Below are positions 45,753-55,027 of a stretch of DNA of 64,000 bases, piece by piece. Each line of letters starts with the position of its first letter. The first letter of the stretch is position 1. The notes beneath the pieces are model-generated. The model saw only the letters and a program-made list of their open reading frames with translations. It was not told where the DNA came from and did not search any database. Origin of the DNA: Hydrogenophilus sp. (GTDB lineage: Bacteria; Pseudomonadota; Gammaproteobacteria; Burkholderiales; Rhodocyclaceae); NCBI GenBank assembly GCA_026416515.1, contig JAOAEZ010000002.1:214573-278572 (forward strand). The letters are read 5' to 3'. Made by a program: the position numbers and the translations under genes.

Positions 45753-46336
45753 GGAGCAGTTTGAACGAAAAGGTGGGCGCTGCCGAAGAGCCGAAAGCGG
45801 TTGAGGTGGTCTTCCGCATGGATTTGGTCAGCGCGCGCCCATCGATCGGGGGCAAGGAGCAGGGCAGGTGTCTGTGTGTGGGCTCGCCCTTCGTCGGGCC
45901 AGAGGGTGACCGCTTCGGTAGCGAGAACAACGGTGGGGGGAGCGCCCGAGTCACGGGTGGCAGGAGTGATCCGCAGGAGACGAACAGTGCCTTCGGCGTC
46001 CAGTTTCCGTACCGCTTCGTCCCACCGGCCAGAGTCGGCACGGGCATAGAGGAGGAGGTCGGCGCGAGGGCGGCTGGTGAGTTCAAGGGCTTGAAAGTGA
46101 AGATGACCATTTTCGGTAATGTCGAGACGTTGGGCGGTGAACGCATGTTGAAGTTTCCCAAAACGGTCGTAGAGGTGGGTGAGAGTTCCGTAGGCGAGGG
46201 TAGTGACGGCAGGAGGGGGAGGGAGGAGAGGAGAAGAAGGTCGGCTGGCTCGCTCGGCGAGCCAAATAACCCATAAAAGGAGAGGGGTAAGGAAAAGGAG
46301 CAAGAGGGAGGTGGGACGAAGAGGGAGAGAGATCAT
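45749..46336 (-). CDS. lptC: LPS export system protein LptC
   Basis: 195 residues. One N-terminal membrane segment (about 8-28, LLLLFLTPLLLWVIWLA) anchors a periplasmic OstA-like domain: DITENGHLHFQALELTSR near 72 and HAEDHLNRFRLFGSAHLFVQ at the end. LptC passes LPS from LptBFG to LptA. It overlaps kdsC upstream and lptA downstream by 4 bases each. Sequence conservation in this family is low; gene order adds confidence. Confidence 0.9.
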   Translation of the reverse strand: MISLPLRPTSLLLLFLTPLLLWVIWLAERASRPSSPLLPPPPAVTTLAYGTLTHLYDRFGKLQHAFTAQRLDITENGHLHFQALELTSRPRADLLLYARADSGRWDEAVRKLDAEGTVRLLRITPATRDSGAPPTVVLATEAVTLWPDEGRAHTQTPALLLAPDRWARADQIHAEDHLNRFRLFGSAHLFVQTAP

Positions 46337-46854
46337 GGCAGCATTTCAGCGATCAGCCGTTCGAGATGCCCTTGAGCGGTGAGGAGATAGTCGCAGACTT
46401 CTCGTACCGCACCTTGGCCGCCCGCCCGCACCGTGATGTAGTGGGCGCGGGCGAGCGCTTCAGGGTGGGCGTCTGCAGGGGCAGCGGCAAAGATGGCTAA
46501 AGCCATCGGCGCAAGGTCTACAAGGTCGTCGCCCATGAAGCCCGCTTCGTCCCAGGTGAGGTGGTGTTGCGCGAGGAGCTCAGCGAGCGCAGCACGTTTG
46601 TCGTCGCAGTCGAAGATGAGGTGGCGAATCCCTAACTCCGCCGCCCGCCGTTCCACCGCAGAGCTGTGCCGCCCCGAGATCAGGGCGACTTGAACGCCAC
46701 TGCGCATGAGGAGCTTAAGGCCATGGCCGTCTTGAACATGAAAGCTTTTGAGGAGTTCGCCTTCCGGACCAAAATAGAGACGACCATCGGTGAGTACACC
46801 GTCGATGTCGAAGGCCATGAGGCGAACTCGGGCAGCACGATCGCGAGCAGTCAT
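46333..46854 (-). CDS. kdsC: 3-deoxy-D-manno-octulosonate 8-phosphate phosphatase KdsC
   Basis: 173 residues, a HAD-family C0 phosphatase. The nucleophile motif is AFDIDGVLTDGRLYF (DxDG near residue 15-18), with VALISGRHS near 56 and MGDDLVDLAPM near 105. It removes phosphate from Kdo-8-P. It starts 2 bases after the kdsD stop and overlaps lptC. Confidence 0.96.
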   Translation of the reverse strand: MTARDRAARVRLMAFDIDGVLTDGRLYFGPEGELLKSFHVQDGHGLKLLMRSGVQVALISGRHSSAVERRAAELGIRHLIFDCDDKRAALAELLAQHHLTWDEAGFMGDDLVDLAPMALAIFAAAPADAHPEALARAHYITVRAGGQGAVREVCDYLLTAQGHLERLIAEMLP

Positions 46855-46855
46855 G

Positions 46856-47851
46856 TTAGATTACCTTTGCGTGCATAAGATCATGGGTGTGCAGCGCACC
46901 CGCGAGGCGACCCTCTTCGTCGACGACGATGAGTTGATTGATGCGGTGGGTCTCCATAAGGCGGGCAGCTTCAGCAGCCAGTTGGTGGGCAGCGATCGTC
47001 TTGGGGGGAGCGTGCGCGATCTGCCCAAGGGTGAGATGTTGCCAGGGTTCCCCGCGTTCGATAAGCCGCCGCAAGTCTCCATCAGTAAAAATACCGATGG
47101 GGCGGTCTTCCGCGTCGATGAGAATGACCATGCCCATCCCACCGCGCGTCATGGTCAGAATGACTTGGAGAATGGGGGTGGTGGCGATGGCAGTTGGGGA
47201 TTGCGGGCGCGGCCGCATGACGTCGGAAACCCGCAGCAAAAGTTTACGCCCCAGCGCTCCAGCAGGGTGCATGCGGGCAAAATCTTCCGGCCCAAAACCG
47301 CGCGCTTCTAGAAGCGCCATCGCTAAGGCGTCGCCGAGCGCGACCATCGCTGTGGTGCTTGCCGTGGGGGCAAGGTTGTGCGGACAGGCTTCTTGGGCAA
47401 CCGCAATGTCGAGGTGGATTTCGGCAGCGCGCGCAAGGGGTGATTCAACGTTTCCTGTGATCGCGATGAGGTGCGCTCCGTATCGCTTGATCGCCGGGAG
47501 GATGGTGAGAAGTTCATCCGATTGCCCGGAGTAGGAGAGGGCAATTACCACGTCAGCAGGAGTAATCATGCCAAGGTCGCCATGGGCGGCTTCAGCGGCG
47601 TGAACAAAGTAAGCGGGTGTCCCCGTCGAGGCCAACGTTGCGGCAATTTTGCGGCCGATATGCCCAGACTTCCCTACCCCTGTGACGATGACCCGGCCGG
47701 TGGCAGAGAGGATAGTGCGAACCGCTGCTAAGAACGGTTGAGGATTAAGAGAGAGCCGCGTCCGCAACGATTCTAGCGCCGCGATCTCGAGCGTGAGGGT
47801 TGCAATTGCCCGCTCGGCGAGGGGATCAAAAGTCATCGGGGTTGCACTCAT
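46856..47851 (-). CDS. kdsD: Arabinose-5-phosphate isomerase KdsD
   Basis: 331 residues. The N-terminal SIS domain (GRVIVTGVGKSGHIGRKIAATLAS in two strands near 53-76, and ALSYSGQSDELL near 105) is followed by two CBS domains (about 210-325). It turns ribulose-5-P into arabinose-5-P, the first step to Kdo. First gene of kdsD-kdsC-lptC-lptA. A TACAAT box ends 12 bases before the ATG, so the message has little leader. Confidence 0.96.
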   Translation of the reverse strand: MSATPMTFDPLAERAIATLTLEIAALESLRTRLSLNPQPFLAAVRTILSATGRVIVTGVGKSGHIGRKIAATLASTGTPAYFVHAAEAAHGDLGMITPADVVIALSYSGQSDELLTILPAIKRYGAHLIAITGNVESPLARAAEIHLDIAVAQEACPHNLAPTASTTAMVALGDALAMALLEARGFGPEDFARMHPAGALGRKLLLRVSDVMRPRPQSPTAIATTPILQVILTMTRGGMGMVILIDAEDRPIGIFTDGDLRRLIERGEPWQHLTLGQIAHAPPKTIAAHQLAAEAARLMETHRINQLIVVDEEGRLAGALHTHDLMHAKVI

Positions 47852-47863
47852 CGCTTTTTCGCG

Positions 47864-47869
47864 ATTGTA
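47864..47869 (-). promoter_or_regulatory. Possible -10 box of the kdsD operon
   Basis: TACAAT on the minus strand, with the expected +1 near 47857, about six bases before the kdsD ATG at 47851. No good -35 was found. Confidence 0.4.
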
Positions 47870-47909
47870 CCACCGCGCATCGAGAGAGTAGAGGCGATCG
47901 CCGAAAGAG

Positions 47910-48261
47910 TGGTGGAGCCGGGGGGAGTCGAACCCCCGTCCGAGAGCCTTCCACAGCGAGGTCTACATGCTTAGCGACTGGTTGATTCTGACATTGCCGC
48001 CGGTCCAGGCGCAAACCACGGCAATGCGGTCTGCCTTTTTCTCGCTCTTGGAAGCGGCAGCGACTTCCACGAGCCAGCCTCATGAGGGACGCCGTGCTCC
48101 GACCGTGAGGCGCAGCCGGGACGACGCGTCGCCGGATTTAGGCGGCGACGGCAAAACGCTCGTCGTTGGCGTTTGTTTCGGTCCAGTGGTTTTACGAGGG
48201 TACTGGTCCTCGGCATGCCCCCGCGTGCTTCTTGACCCCCGTCGAAGCCAGGTACGGCCCC
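47910..48261 (-). ncRNA. ssrA: Transfer-messenger RNA (tmRNA)
   Basis: 352 bases including CCA. The 5' end GGGGCCG pairs with the 3' CGGCTCC, and the T-arm GGGGGTTCGACTCCCCC is intact. The 5' part continues as CCTGGCTTCGACGGGGGTC, as in other betaproteobacterial tmRNAs. The tag frame lies at 48170-48138 and encodes ANDERFAVAA followed by TAA, with a GCC resume codon. It rescues stalled ribosomes. It is single-piece, not permuted. Confidence 0.97.
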
Positions 48262-48306
48262 ACAGAGAGAAGCTTTCGCGCGCGGTACCCCGGTTCGCGT
48301 TTCCGC

Positions 48307-49026
48307 TTACCATTTACGGGCCGCTACGATATAGTTTACCAAAGTGTCGTTGGAAAGTCGATAGCGGCGTAAGATCGGATTGTAAGATAACCCAACCGAG
48401 GCAAAGGGCAGGAGATTCGCCGCTTGACACCAGCCGGTGAGCTCGGCAGGGGTGATGAATTTTCGCCAGTCGTGGGTTCCTCGCGGCAGAAGGTTGAGAA
48501 AATACTCGGCGCCGAGGATCGCGAAGAGGTAAGCTTTTAAGGTGCGGTTGAGAGTGGAAAAGATGACGATTCCGCCCGGGCGGGCCAGACGAGCACAGGC
48601 TTGAACAGTACGGGCGGGGTCGGGTACGTGTTCAAGCATTTCGAGACAAGTGACGAGGTCGAATGCTTCAGGATGGTCGAGCGCAAATTCTTCTGGGCTG
48701 GAGAGATGATAGTCGATGGAGACACCGGTTTCGTGGCTGTGCAGACGAGCGACCGAAAGCGCTTTTTCAGATCGGTCGATTCCGGTGACCGACGCTCTTT
48801 TGAGGGCGAGGGCTTCGGTGAGAATTCCACCCCCGCAGCCGACGTCAAGGACCCGTTTTCCTTGGAGCCCACCGGAGATTTGTTCGATCCAGCTCAGACG
48901 TAAGGGGTTGATTTCGTGAAGCGGCCGAAATTGTCCATGGGGATCCCACCATCGGTGGGCGAGAGCGCTGAATTTGGCGATCTCGGCGTTGTCGACGTTG
49001 TCGCTAAGGGAGGGAGGTTCGACCAT
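48307..49026 (-). CDS. ubiG: Ubiquinone O-methyltransferase UbiG
   Basis: 239 residues. It methylates two hydroxyls in ubiquinone synthesis, using SAM. Landmarks are EIAKFSALAHRWWDPHGQFR near 14-33, VLDVGCGGGILTEALA (motif I) near 55, and the C-terminal GTHDWRKFITPAEL and VGLSYNPILRRYRLS. The ATG at 49026 (MVEPPSLSDN) is the family start; the frame stays open to 49596 only as a shadow of the DUF2062 gene. It overlaps that gene by 23 bases. Confidence 0.96.
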   Translation of the reverse strand: MVEPPSLSDNVDNAEIAKFSALAHRWWDPHGQFRPLHEINPLRLSWIEQISGGLQGKRVLDVGCGGGILTEALALKRASVTGIDRSEKALSVARLHSHETGVSIDYHLSSPEEFALDHPEAFDLVTCLEMLEHVPDPARTVQACARLARPGGIVIFSTLNRTLKAYLFAILGAEYFLNLLPRGTHDWRKFITPAELTGWCQAANLLPFASVGLSYNPILRRYRLSNDTLVNYIVAARKW

Positions 49027-49573
49027 GGGCGGAGTCTCCGACGGAGGAGCGACGGCTCGAGCGACGCCGCAGCCGTTGCCATAGGGCGATTCGCCAGAGA
49101 AGATGGGTGAGAAGGTAGCCGCAGAGGGCAAGCGTGAGGGCGAGAATGGGAAGACCCATAAGGGTAGCTGTCCCCAGCTGGGAGAACCAGGAGAAAAGCG
49201 TTTCCCATAGAGTCTCCCCTCCAGAAGGAGGTGATTGGGGAGGAGGACCATTGCCAAAGCCAAGCGTTCGTCCGAGCGCGTAAGCGAGCGAGAGAAGAAA
49301 GGGCCAGGTGAGGGGGTTGGTGTAGAGGGTAACGACGAGTGCAAGGGGAAGATTTTTTTTACAGAGAAGGGCAAGAAAAAGTGCGGTCGGCATTTGGAAG
49401 GGACCGGGAATAAGACCGGCAAAGAGGCCGATCGCAATGGCGCCTGGAACGCTGCGACGGTTGATATGCCAGAGCTGTGGGTGCTGGAGATAGGGGGCAA
49501 AGCGCTCCAGGAGCGGGTGGTCGAGAAGGGTTTGAGCGCGAGAAACGAGCGGACGGATCCAGCGTTTGGGCAT
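49004..49573 (-). CDS. DUF2062 domain membrane protein
   Basis: 189 residues. The DUF2062 block is evident: HPQLWHINRRSVPGAIAIGL near 30-49, FAGLIPGPFQMPTALFLALL, then TNPLTWPFLLSLAYALG near 88. Three hydrophobic segments occur at about 45-80, 88-105 and 140-160. The ATG at 49573 gives the family start (MPKRWIRPLV); the frame is open to 49633 but that reaches the ompA terminator. The leader lacks a Shine-Dalgarno and is pyrimidine-rich. Function unknown; often beside ubiG or competence genes. Confidence 0.85.
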   Translation of the reverse strand: MPKRWIRPLVSRAQTLLDHPLLERFAPYLQHPQLWHINRRSVPGAIAIGLFAGLIPGPFQMPTALFLALLCKKNLPLALVVTLYTNPLTWPFLLSLAYALGRTLGFGNGPPPQSPPSGGETLWETLFSWFSQLGTATLMGLPILALTLALCGYLLTHLLWRIALWQRLRRRSSRRSSVGDSAHGRTSLP

Positions 49574-49631
49574 CGGAGAGGGAAAGAAAACAACAACGGG
49601 GAATGAGATAGGCTGCAACGGGAATGGTTCC

Positions 49632-49660
49632 AAAAAAAAAACGCCCCACTTTCGGGGCGC
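49632..49660 (-). terminator. Strong rho-independent terminator of ompA
   Basis: Minus strand: CGCCCC, a 6-base loop, GGGGCG, then ten T. It lies about 20 bases after the ompA stop and separates it from the DUF2062-ubiG pair. Confidence 0.95.
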
Positions 49661-49680
49661 TTAGGAGTGTAGAAGAAATC

Positions 49681-50394
49681 TCACTTCTTGGTACCGATGA
49701 CCTCCACTTCGACGCGCCGATCCGGCTGCAGGCAGGCAATGAGCGCTTTGCGCTCTTTGATCTTGTCGCACTTGTTGCCCGTGACCGGCATCTTCTCGCC
49801 CTTCCCTTCGGTGTAGATGCGGTTGGCAGGAATGCCTTTGCTGACTAGATATTTCTTGACAGCCGCCGCTCGCCGCTCCGAAAGCTTCTGATTATAAGCG
49901 TCCGATCCGATCCGGTCGGTGTGACCAACCGCTAAGATCACCTCCACGTTGAGGTTGGCGATTTGCGCCACAAGTTCGTCGAGCTTCTTCTTGCCCTCCG
50001 GCCGCAGAACCGCTTTGTCGAAGTCAAAGAGGGTGTCGGCGGCGAGCTTCACTTTGTTCGAAACCGGCTCCGGTTTCCTGGCCGCAGGCGCGGGCGCCTC
50101 AGCTTTCTTGGGTTCACACTTCTCTTTAGCGATGATGTCAGGATCGCAGGAGCATGCAAGCGGTCTGCCCTCTTTGTCGAGAGTCTGCTCGGCAAGCGCA
50201 GGCGTCCAGAATCCGGTGCGCCAGCAGAGCCCTGTACCACTGCGGACCACAACTCCTCGACTGTCGATGACATAGGGAATAACCCCCTTCGCGGGGTCGA
50301 CAATAACATCTTTTACCCCCTGCGCAAAGGCAGGAAGAGAGAAAGAGGCGACCAGGATACCGCTGAGGAGGGTCGAGCGAAGGGTTTTCGTCAT
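49681..50394 (-). CDS. OmpA family outer-membrane protein
   Basis: 237 residues. Signal peptide at 1-25 (ending PAFAQG), a short central segment with cysteines ([18 protein letters not shown]) and no obvious eight-strand barrel, then an OmpA/Pal-like peptidoglycan-binding domain (about 110-235) with [20 protein letters not shown] and the DAP-binding Asp/Arg. The structure resembles the short OmpA proteins of betaproteobacteria. The ATG at 50394 is preferred since AAAGGA lies about 8 bases upstream; the ATG at 50403 overlaps it. Balanced codons, own promoter and terminator point to high expression. Confidence 0.93.
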   Translation of the reverse strand: MTKTLRSTLLSGILVASFSLPAFAQGVKDVIVDPAKGVIPYVIDSRGVVVRSGTGLCWRTGFWTPALAEQTLDKEGRPLACSCDPDIIAKEKCEPKKAEAPAPAARKPEPVSNKVKLAADTLFDFDKAVLRPEGKKKLDELVAQIANLNVEVILAVGHTDRIGSDAYNQKLSERRAAAVKKYLVSKGIPANRIYTEGKGEKMPVTGNKCDKIKERKALIACLQPDRRVEVEVIGTKK

Positions 50395-50435
50395 GACTTC
50401 CATCCTTTCATAGTATGAGTTAGACGACAGCGTAC

Positions 50436-50463
50436 ATTATAGACGGTTTTTACCCGCTGCCAA
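50436..50463 (-). promoter_or_regulatory. Sigma-70 promoter of ompA
   Basis: Minus strand: TTGGCA (50463-50458), 16 bases, TATAAT (50441-50436). The expected +1 near 50429 gives a leader of about 34 bases. It overlaps the end of the upstream amidohydrolase gene. Confidence 0.8.
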
Positions 50464-51805
50464 TCGCTTTGCTTACAGAATGCGCTTTCTGTTCCCACTT
50501 TTCGGCAATTCGCCGAAGTTCCATGTCGCTTTTTTGCAACAAAAGGCGGTTATCCCGCTTTTTGGGAACACCTGCAACCCAGACGTCGGTGACCGCTTCA
50601 CGCCCGAGAACCCAGACGAGGTGGGCAATGGGGTCATAAAGGGGTCGGAAGACAAAGTGCTCGACGGAGACAAGGATGAGATCGGCAATCTTTCCAGGCC
50701 GGATCGAGCCGATCTGCGCGTCAAGGTGCAGCGCCTTGGCTCCACCGAGAGTGGCCATCTCCAGGAGGAGGGCGGCGGGAAGGGCAGCGGCGTTGCCCCG
50801 AAGGTGCTTGGCGAGAAGGGCAGCATGGCGCATCTCGGTGAAGAGGTCGAGTCGGTTGTTGCTGGCTGCTCCGTCGGTGCCGAGCGCTGCGGTGAGCCCG
50901 AAGTCGTGCCAGGCCATGACGTCAGCACCACCGCTGGCTAGCTTGAGGTTAGAGGTAGGACAGTGGACCAACGCTGCTTTCGCGGCGGCAAGCGTGGCGA
51001 GTTCGTCGGGGGTGAGATGAACCGCATGCGCAGCGATGAGAGGAAGTTCGAGGAGCCCAGCGCGCGCTAACCGCTCAAGCGGTGTGGCACAGTGTTGTTG
51101 AAGCGAGCGGGGACTTTCATCCGCTGTTTCATTGAGGTGGATGTGAACGGCAAAGGTGTGTTGGCGGGCGAGGTGAGAGAGGCGGGTGAGAGTGAGATCG
51201 CTGACGGTGTAAGGGGCGTGCGGAGCGAGAAGAAAAGTAAGAAGGGGGTGCGATCGCCACTGAGCATAGGCGTCCAGACCGCGCGCGAGGTAGTTTTCGG
51301 GATCGACCGCATAGGGAGTGGGAAAGTCGATAACCACGAGACCGATCGCTGCCCGCATGCCCGCTTCGGCGAAGGCGCGAGCAGAAGCTTCGGGGAAAAA
51401 ATACATGTCGAGGGCGGTGGTGATTCCACTGGCCAGCATCTCAGCGGCGGCAAGCCAGGTCCCTTCATAAACAAAGTCAGGAGAGATCAGGGCTTGTTCT
51501 CGTGGCCAGATCGCAGTGGTGAGCCAGGTTTCGAGCGGGAGATCGTCGGCAATACCGCGCAGAAGAACCATCGCAGCATGGGTGTGGCTGTTGATGAGCC
51601 CGGGGAGAAGAATGTGGTAAGGTTTTTCGTGCCATTGCCAGGGGGGGGAGGGAAAGGCGCGCCGCGCCTCTTGCTGGGGGAGCAGGGCCACAATCCGCCC
51701 CTCGGCGACGGCGACAGCGTGCTCTTCAAGGATTGCGCCCCGCGGTTCAATGGGGATAATCCAGCGAGGAGCGATGACAAACGGCGGGTGGAGTGGCGGT
51801 TCCAT
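50450..51805 (-). CDS. TRZ/ATZ family amidohydrolase (5-methylthioadenosine/S-adenosylhomocysteine deaminase-like)
   Basis: 451 residues. Amidohydrolase metal site GLINSHTHAAMVLLRG near 68-83, HLNE near 225 after VHIH, a zinc-binding AHAVHLT near 258, and ALGTDGAASNN near 310 with the conserved Asp. It is close to MtaD/TRZ-ATZ proteins that deaminate SAH/MTA and often lie near ubiG in betaproteobacteria. The ATG at 51805 is preferred because the in-frame TTG at 51829 sits upstream of the +1 expected from the TATAAT at 51838-51833. No Shine-Dalgarno; the leader is CT-rich. Confidence 0.88.
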   Translation of the reverse strand: MEPPLHPPFVIAPRWIIPIEPRGAILEEHAVAVAEGRIVALLPQQEARRAFPSPPWQWHEKPYHILLPGLINSHTHAAMVLLRGIADDLPLETWLTTAIWPREQALISPDFVYEGTWLAAAEMLASGITTALDMYFFPEASARAFAEAGMRAAIGLVVIDFPTPYAVDPENYLARGLDAYAQWRSHPLLTFLLAPHAPYTVSDLTLTRLSHLARQHTFAVHIHLNETADESPRSLQQHCATPLERLARAGLLELPLIAAHAVHLTPDELATLAAAKAALVHCPTSNLKLASGGADVMAWHDFGLTAALGTDGAASNNRLDLFTEMRHAALLAKHLRGNAAALPAALLLEMATLGGAKALHLDAQIGSIRPGKIADLILVSVEHFVFRPLYDPIAHLVWVLGREAVTDVWVAGVPKKRDNRLLLQKSDMELRRIAEKWEQKAHSVSKAIGSG

Positions 51806-51832
51806 AGAGGAAGAGAGAGGGATAGGCAATCT

Positions 51833-51838
51833 ATTATA
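51833..51838 (-). promoter_or_regulatory. -10 box of the amidohydrolase gene
   Basis: A perfect TATAAT on the minus strand with the expected +1 near 51826 and a 21-base CT-rich leader before the ATG at 51805. The -35 region is poor. Confidence 0.5.
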
Positions 51839-51849
51839 GCGAAGGGAGA

Positions 51850-52761
51850 TTAAGGGTAGTAAGGGGAGACTTCGAATCCGACCACACCGCTTTCGTGCAT
51901 CTCCCAGGTGAGGAGTAGAACCACGCGTTGCCGCGGCTGAAAGGGATGCTCAAGGGGGGCACGCCATTGGTCGGGGGGAAGAAGCTTGCGGATGATCGCC
52001 CGCCCAAGACCGTCGGTGAGGGTGACCGCGAGGTGAGGCCAGGGCATGGGATAGGGCGCTGTGTTGGTGAGGGCAAATTCGAGGGTGTAACGGTTGGGTT
52101 GAGGCTCTTTGATGAGGCGGGCGTCGTCGATAAGGAGTTTCTCGCGGTCGGCAGGAGGGCTGACGGTGCAGCCGAGCCGCTTGCAAGCGCGATCCCACCA
52201 GGGATAAAGGGAGGGGTATTGACGGATGAGGGGTTGGTGCGCGACGAGAAGCGTTTGCCAGACAGCAGTGAGGGAAAGCAGCAGGATGAGAAGGATGCTG
52301 ACCAGACGGCGGGTGCTTTGCGCCCACGCCGAGGAACGAGGGAGGGAGGGGGAGGAGGAGGGGCGAGAAGGAGAGGCGGAGGGGGAAGAGGGGCGAGAAG
52401 GAGAGACGGAGGGGGAAGAGGGGGTGGTGAAACGCAAAGGAGGAGGGGGAAAGGCCGCTGCTTGCCCACCGCCGGAGGAGGAAGCAGCGGATGGTGAGTC
52501 GGAGGAGGAGGGGGAGGAAACGGAGGAGGAGGAGGGCGGGAGAGGGCGAACGAGGGTGGGGAGTCGGTCGCGAGGGGGAGGAGCCTTGGAGCGTTGCAGG
52601 GGAGAAAGAGAGACGCCAGCAGGGGAGAGGGCGTGGGCGATGGCGTCAAAGGGCAAGAGACATTCACCGCAGAGGGCCCACCCGCCGCTGGGTTCGAGGG
52701 CTTGCAGCGAAGTGGCAAAGGCGGCGCGGCAATGAGGACAGCAGACGGTGAGAGCAGTCAT
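51850..52761 (-). CDS. Zinc-ribbon/DUF3426 membrane protein
   Basis: 303 residues. The N-terminal zinc ribbon has VCCPHCRAAF and, about 20 residues on, ALCGECLLPF (CxxC...CxxC). A Pro/Ser-rich low-complexity linker (about 50-145) follows, then one membrane segment (about 150-172) and a C-terminal DUF3426 beta domain with CKRLGCTV near 195 and FQPRQRVVLLLTW near 270. It overlaps prmA by 4 bases, the usual order prmA-DUF3426 in betaproteobacteria. The linker is encoded by imperfect 30-base repeats. Confidence 0.88.
   Translation of the reverse strand: MTALTVCCPHCRAAFATSLQALEPSGGWALCGECLLPFDAIAHALSPAGVSLSPLQRSKAPPPRDRLPTLVRPLPPSSSSVSSPSSSDSPSAASSSGGGQAAAFPPPPLRFTTPSSPSVSPSRPSSPSASPSRPSSSPSLPRSSAWAQSTRRLVSILLILLLSLTAVWQTLLVAHQPLIRQYPSLYPWWDRACKRLGCTVSPPADREKLLIDDARLIKEPQPNRYTLEFALTNTAPYPMPWPHLAVTLTDGLGRAIIRKLLPPDQWRAPLEHPFQPRQRVVLLLTWEMHESGVVGFEVSPYYP
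52358..52417. repeat. Two tandem 30-base repeats in the DUF3426 linker
   Basis: Copies at 52358-52387 and 52388-52417 differ at one base; a partial third begins at 52418. Being a multiple of three, each copy adds ten Pro/Ser-rich residues to the protein linker. Confidence 0.85.
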
Positions 52762-53675
52762 GGGAGAGGACGCGTTCCATCAAGCCGTACCCAGCCGTCC
52801 CGCTCCGCACCGATGGTGAGGGTGATCCAGGGCGCATAGGCGACGATGACGCTTTCTGCTTGTTCGGCGAGGATACCGGTGAGGGCAATTTTGCCACCCG
52901 GGGCAAGGAGGGCGCTGAGCGTGGGGGCAAGCGCTATGAGCGGACGGGCAAGGATGTTGGCGACGATCCGTGTGTGGGGGAGAAGAGGGGAGCCGGCTGG
53001 GAGAACGCGGATGGAAAGGTGATTGAGTTGGGCGTTGCGCTGGGCCGCAGCGCAGGCGTCAGGGTCGATGTCCACGGCAGTGACGGGGGCAGCGCCGAGT
53101 TTGGCCGCAGCGAGGGCGAGAATCCCCGACCCGCAGCCATAGTCAAGACAGCTTTCACCAGGGGTAATCTGGTCGAGGAGCCATTCGAGAGCGAGTTGGG
53201 TGGTGGTGTGGCTGCCTGTGCCAAAAGCAAGGCCCGGGTCGAGACGGAGGATGGGGGCGCTTGTGGCAGGGGGTTCGTGCCAGGTGGGGACGATCCAGAG
53301 GCGGTTGTCGCCGATCTCAATAGGGGGAAAATGGTCTTGGGTGGCGCGTACCCAGTCGGTTTCCCCGAGGGGGGTAAGGTGCCAGTGCGTAGGGGAAGGA
53401 AGATCGATCCCAGCATGGTGAGCAGCGCGTATGAGCGCCTCGTGCCAAGGGGTGCAGCTGTCAAAGAGCAGCGAGAGCGTGGTCAAAGACCAGGGGGAGA
53501 TCGTTTCCCCCGGTTCGGCAAATTGCGGTTGCTCGCGCGGCGTGCCCGCGTCAGCGTCTTCGAGCGTCGCTGCCAGCGCGCCTTGCACGAGGGCAGAGTC
53601 GGCGAGGGATTCCGCGTCGGCAGTGGGAAGTGTGAGACGAAGTTCAACCCAGCGGGGGTTAGCGACGCCGTTCAT
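52758..53675 (-). CDS. prmA: Ribosomal protein L11 methyltransferase
   Basis: 305 residues. It trimethylates L11. SAM site [20 protein letters not shown] near 170-189, and the substrate motif VANILARPL near 235. The conserved [20 protein letters not shown] precedes them. The ATG at 53675 ([14 protein letters not shown]) fits the family and overlaps the accC stop by 17 bases; an in-frame ATG at 53759 lies inside accC and is rejected. Confidence 0.96.
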   Translation of the reverse strand: MNGVANPRWVELRLTLPTADAESLADSALVQGALAATLEDADAGTPREQPQFAEPGETISPWSLTTLSLLFDSCTPWHEALIRAAHHAGIDLPSPTHWHLTPLGETDWVRATQDHFPPIEIGDNRLWIVPTWHEPPATSAPILRLDPGLAFGTGSHTTTQLALEWLLDQITPGESCLDYGCGSGILALAAAKLGAAPVTAVDIDPDACAAAQRNAQLNHLSIRVLPAGSPLLPHTRIVANILARPLIALAPTLSALLAPGGKIALTGILAEQAESVIVAYAPWITLTIGAERDGWVRLDGTRPLP

Positions 53676-55023
53676 CGAGCCAGCGCTCCAAAAAATGGAT
53701 CGAGAGTTCTCCTCGCCGAACCCGCGGGTCGAGGAGAAGGTCGCGGTGAAGGGGAACATTGGTGGTGATCCCCGTGACGACGAGCTCTTCTAGCGCCCGA
53801 TTCATCCGCGCGAGAGCCGCTTCGCGTTCTGGGGCATGGACGATAATTTTGCCGATAAGGGAGTCATAGTAGGGGGGAACCCGGTAGCCCGCAAAGGCGT
53901 GGGAATCGACGCGAACGCCCGGCCCTCCCGGGGGATGCCACTGGTCGATACGACCAGGGGAGGGGGTGAAGCGCCAGGGGTCTTCAGCGTTGATCCGACA
54001 TTCGATCGCATGGCCTTTGAGAAGAATGTCCGATTGGGTAAACCAAAGGGGTTCACCGGCAGCGATCCGAATTTGGGCTTGAACAAGGTCGATCCCCGTG
54101 ATGAGTTCCGTGACAGGGTGTTCGACTTGAATGCGGGTGTTCATCTCGATGAAGTAAAAGTTGCCGTCTTCGTAGAGGAATTCTAGGGTGCCTGCGCCGA
54201 TATAACCGATGCGCCGACAGGCTTCTACGACGGTGGCGCCGAGCTGTTCGATAGCGGCGCGAGGAACACCGGGAGCAGGTGCTTCTTCGATGACCTTTTG
54301 GTGACGACGTTGCAGCGAGCAGTCGCGCTCTCCTAGCCAAACGGTGTTTCCGTGTTGATCGGCAAGGATTTGAATTTCAATGTGCCGCGGGTTTTGGAGA
54401 TACTTTTCGAGATAGAGCGTCGGATCGCCAAAGGCAGCACGCGCTTCTTCCCGCGTGGTGGCCACCGCGCTTAAAAGGGCCGATTCGTGGTGGACTACCC
54501 GTATCCCCCGCCCGCCGCCGCCGCCGGCAGCTTTGATGATGACAGGATAGCCTACCGAGCGGGCAAGAGCGATGATCGCGTCGGTGTCTTCCGGGAGCGG
54601 CCCGTCGCTGCCAGGAACACAGGGAACACCAGATTGGTGCATCGCTCGCTTGGCGGCGATTTTGTCGCCCATCAGGGCAATGGTTTCGGCGCGCGGGCCG
54701 ATAAATGTAAAGCCGCACGCGGTGACCCGCTCGGCGAATTCTTGGTTTTCCGCCAGAAAGCCATAGCCAGGATGGATCGCGTCGGCATCGGTGACCTCAG
54801 CAGCGGCGATGATCGCGGGGATGTTGAGGTAACTTTTCGCGGCGGGGGGAGGGCCAATACAGACCGCTTCGTCAGCAAGCCGCACCGGCTTGCTGTCTCG
54901 ATCGGCTTCGGAGTAGACCACAACTGTCGCGATGCCGAGTTCGCGGCAGGCGCGAAGAACGCGGAGCGCAATTTCACCTCGGTTGGCGATGAGGACTTTG
55001 TGAAAAGGGGGAAGAGAGGCCAT
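53659..55023 (-). CDS. accC: Acetyl-CoA carboxylase biotin carboxylase subunit
   Basis: 454 residues, an ATP-grasp enzyme that carboxylates biotin on AccB. Visible are [19 protein letters not shown] at 6-24, the Gly loop [16 protein letters not shown] near 158, EAPAPGV, and [16 protein letters not shown] near 287 with catalytic Glu/Arg. Lys and His contacts for bicarbonate look intact. It follows accB by 4 bases and overlaps prmA. Confidence 0.98.
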   Translation of the reverse strand: MASLPPFHKVLIANRGEIALRVLRACRELGIATVVVYSEADRDSKPVRLADEAVCIGPPPAAKSYLNIPAIIAAAEVTDADAIHPGYGFLAENQEFAERVTACGFTFIGPRAETIALMGDKIAAKRAMHQSGVPCVPGSDGPLPEDTDAIIALARSVGYPVIIKAAGGGGGRGIRVVHHESALLSAVATTREEARAAFGDPTLYLEKYLQNPRHIEIQILADQHGNTVWLGERDCSLQRRHQKVIEEAPAPGVPRAAIEQLGATVVEACRRIGYIGAGTLEFLYEDGNFYFIEMNTRIQVEHPVTELITGIDLVQAQIRIAAGEPLWFTQSDILLKGHAIECRINAEDPWRFTPSPGRIDQWHPPGGPGVRVDSHAFAGYRVPPYYDSLIGKIIVHAPEREAALARMNRALEELVVTGITTNVPLHRDLLLDPRVRRGELSIHFLERWLDERRR

Positions 55024-55027
55024 TCGG

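Noticed and set aside
48307..49596. 429-codon version of ubiG with a long N-terminus
   Set aside because: The extra 190 codons lie in another frame of the DUF2062 gene and do not resemble UbiG; the family start is at 49026.
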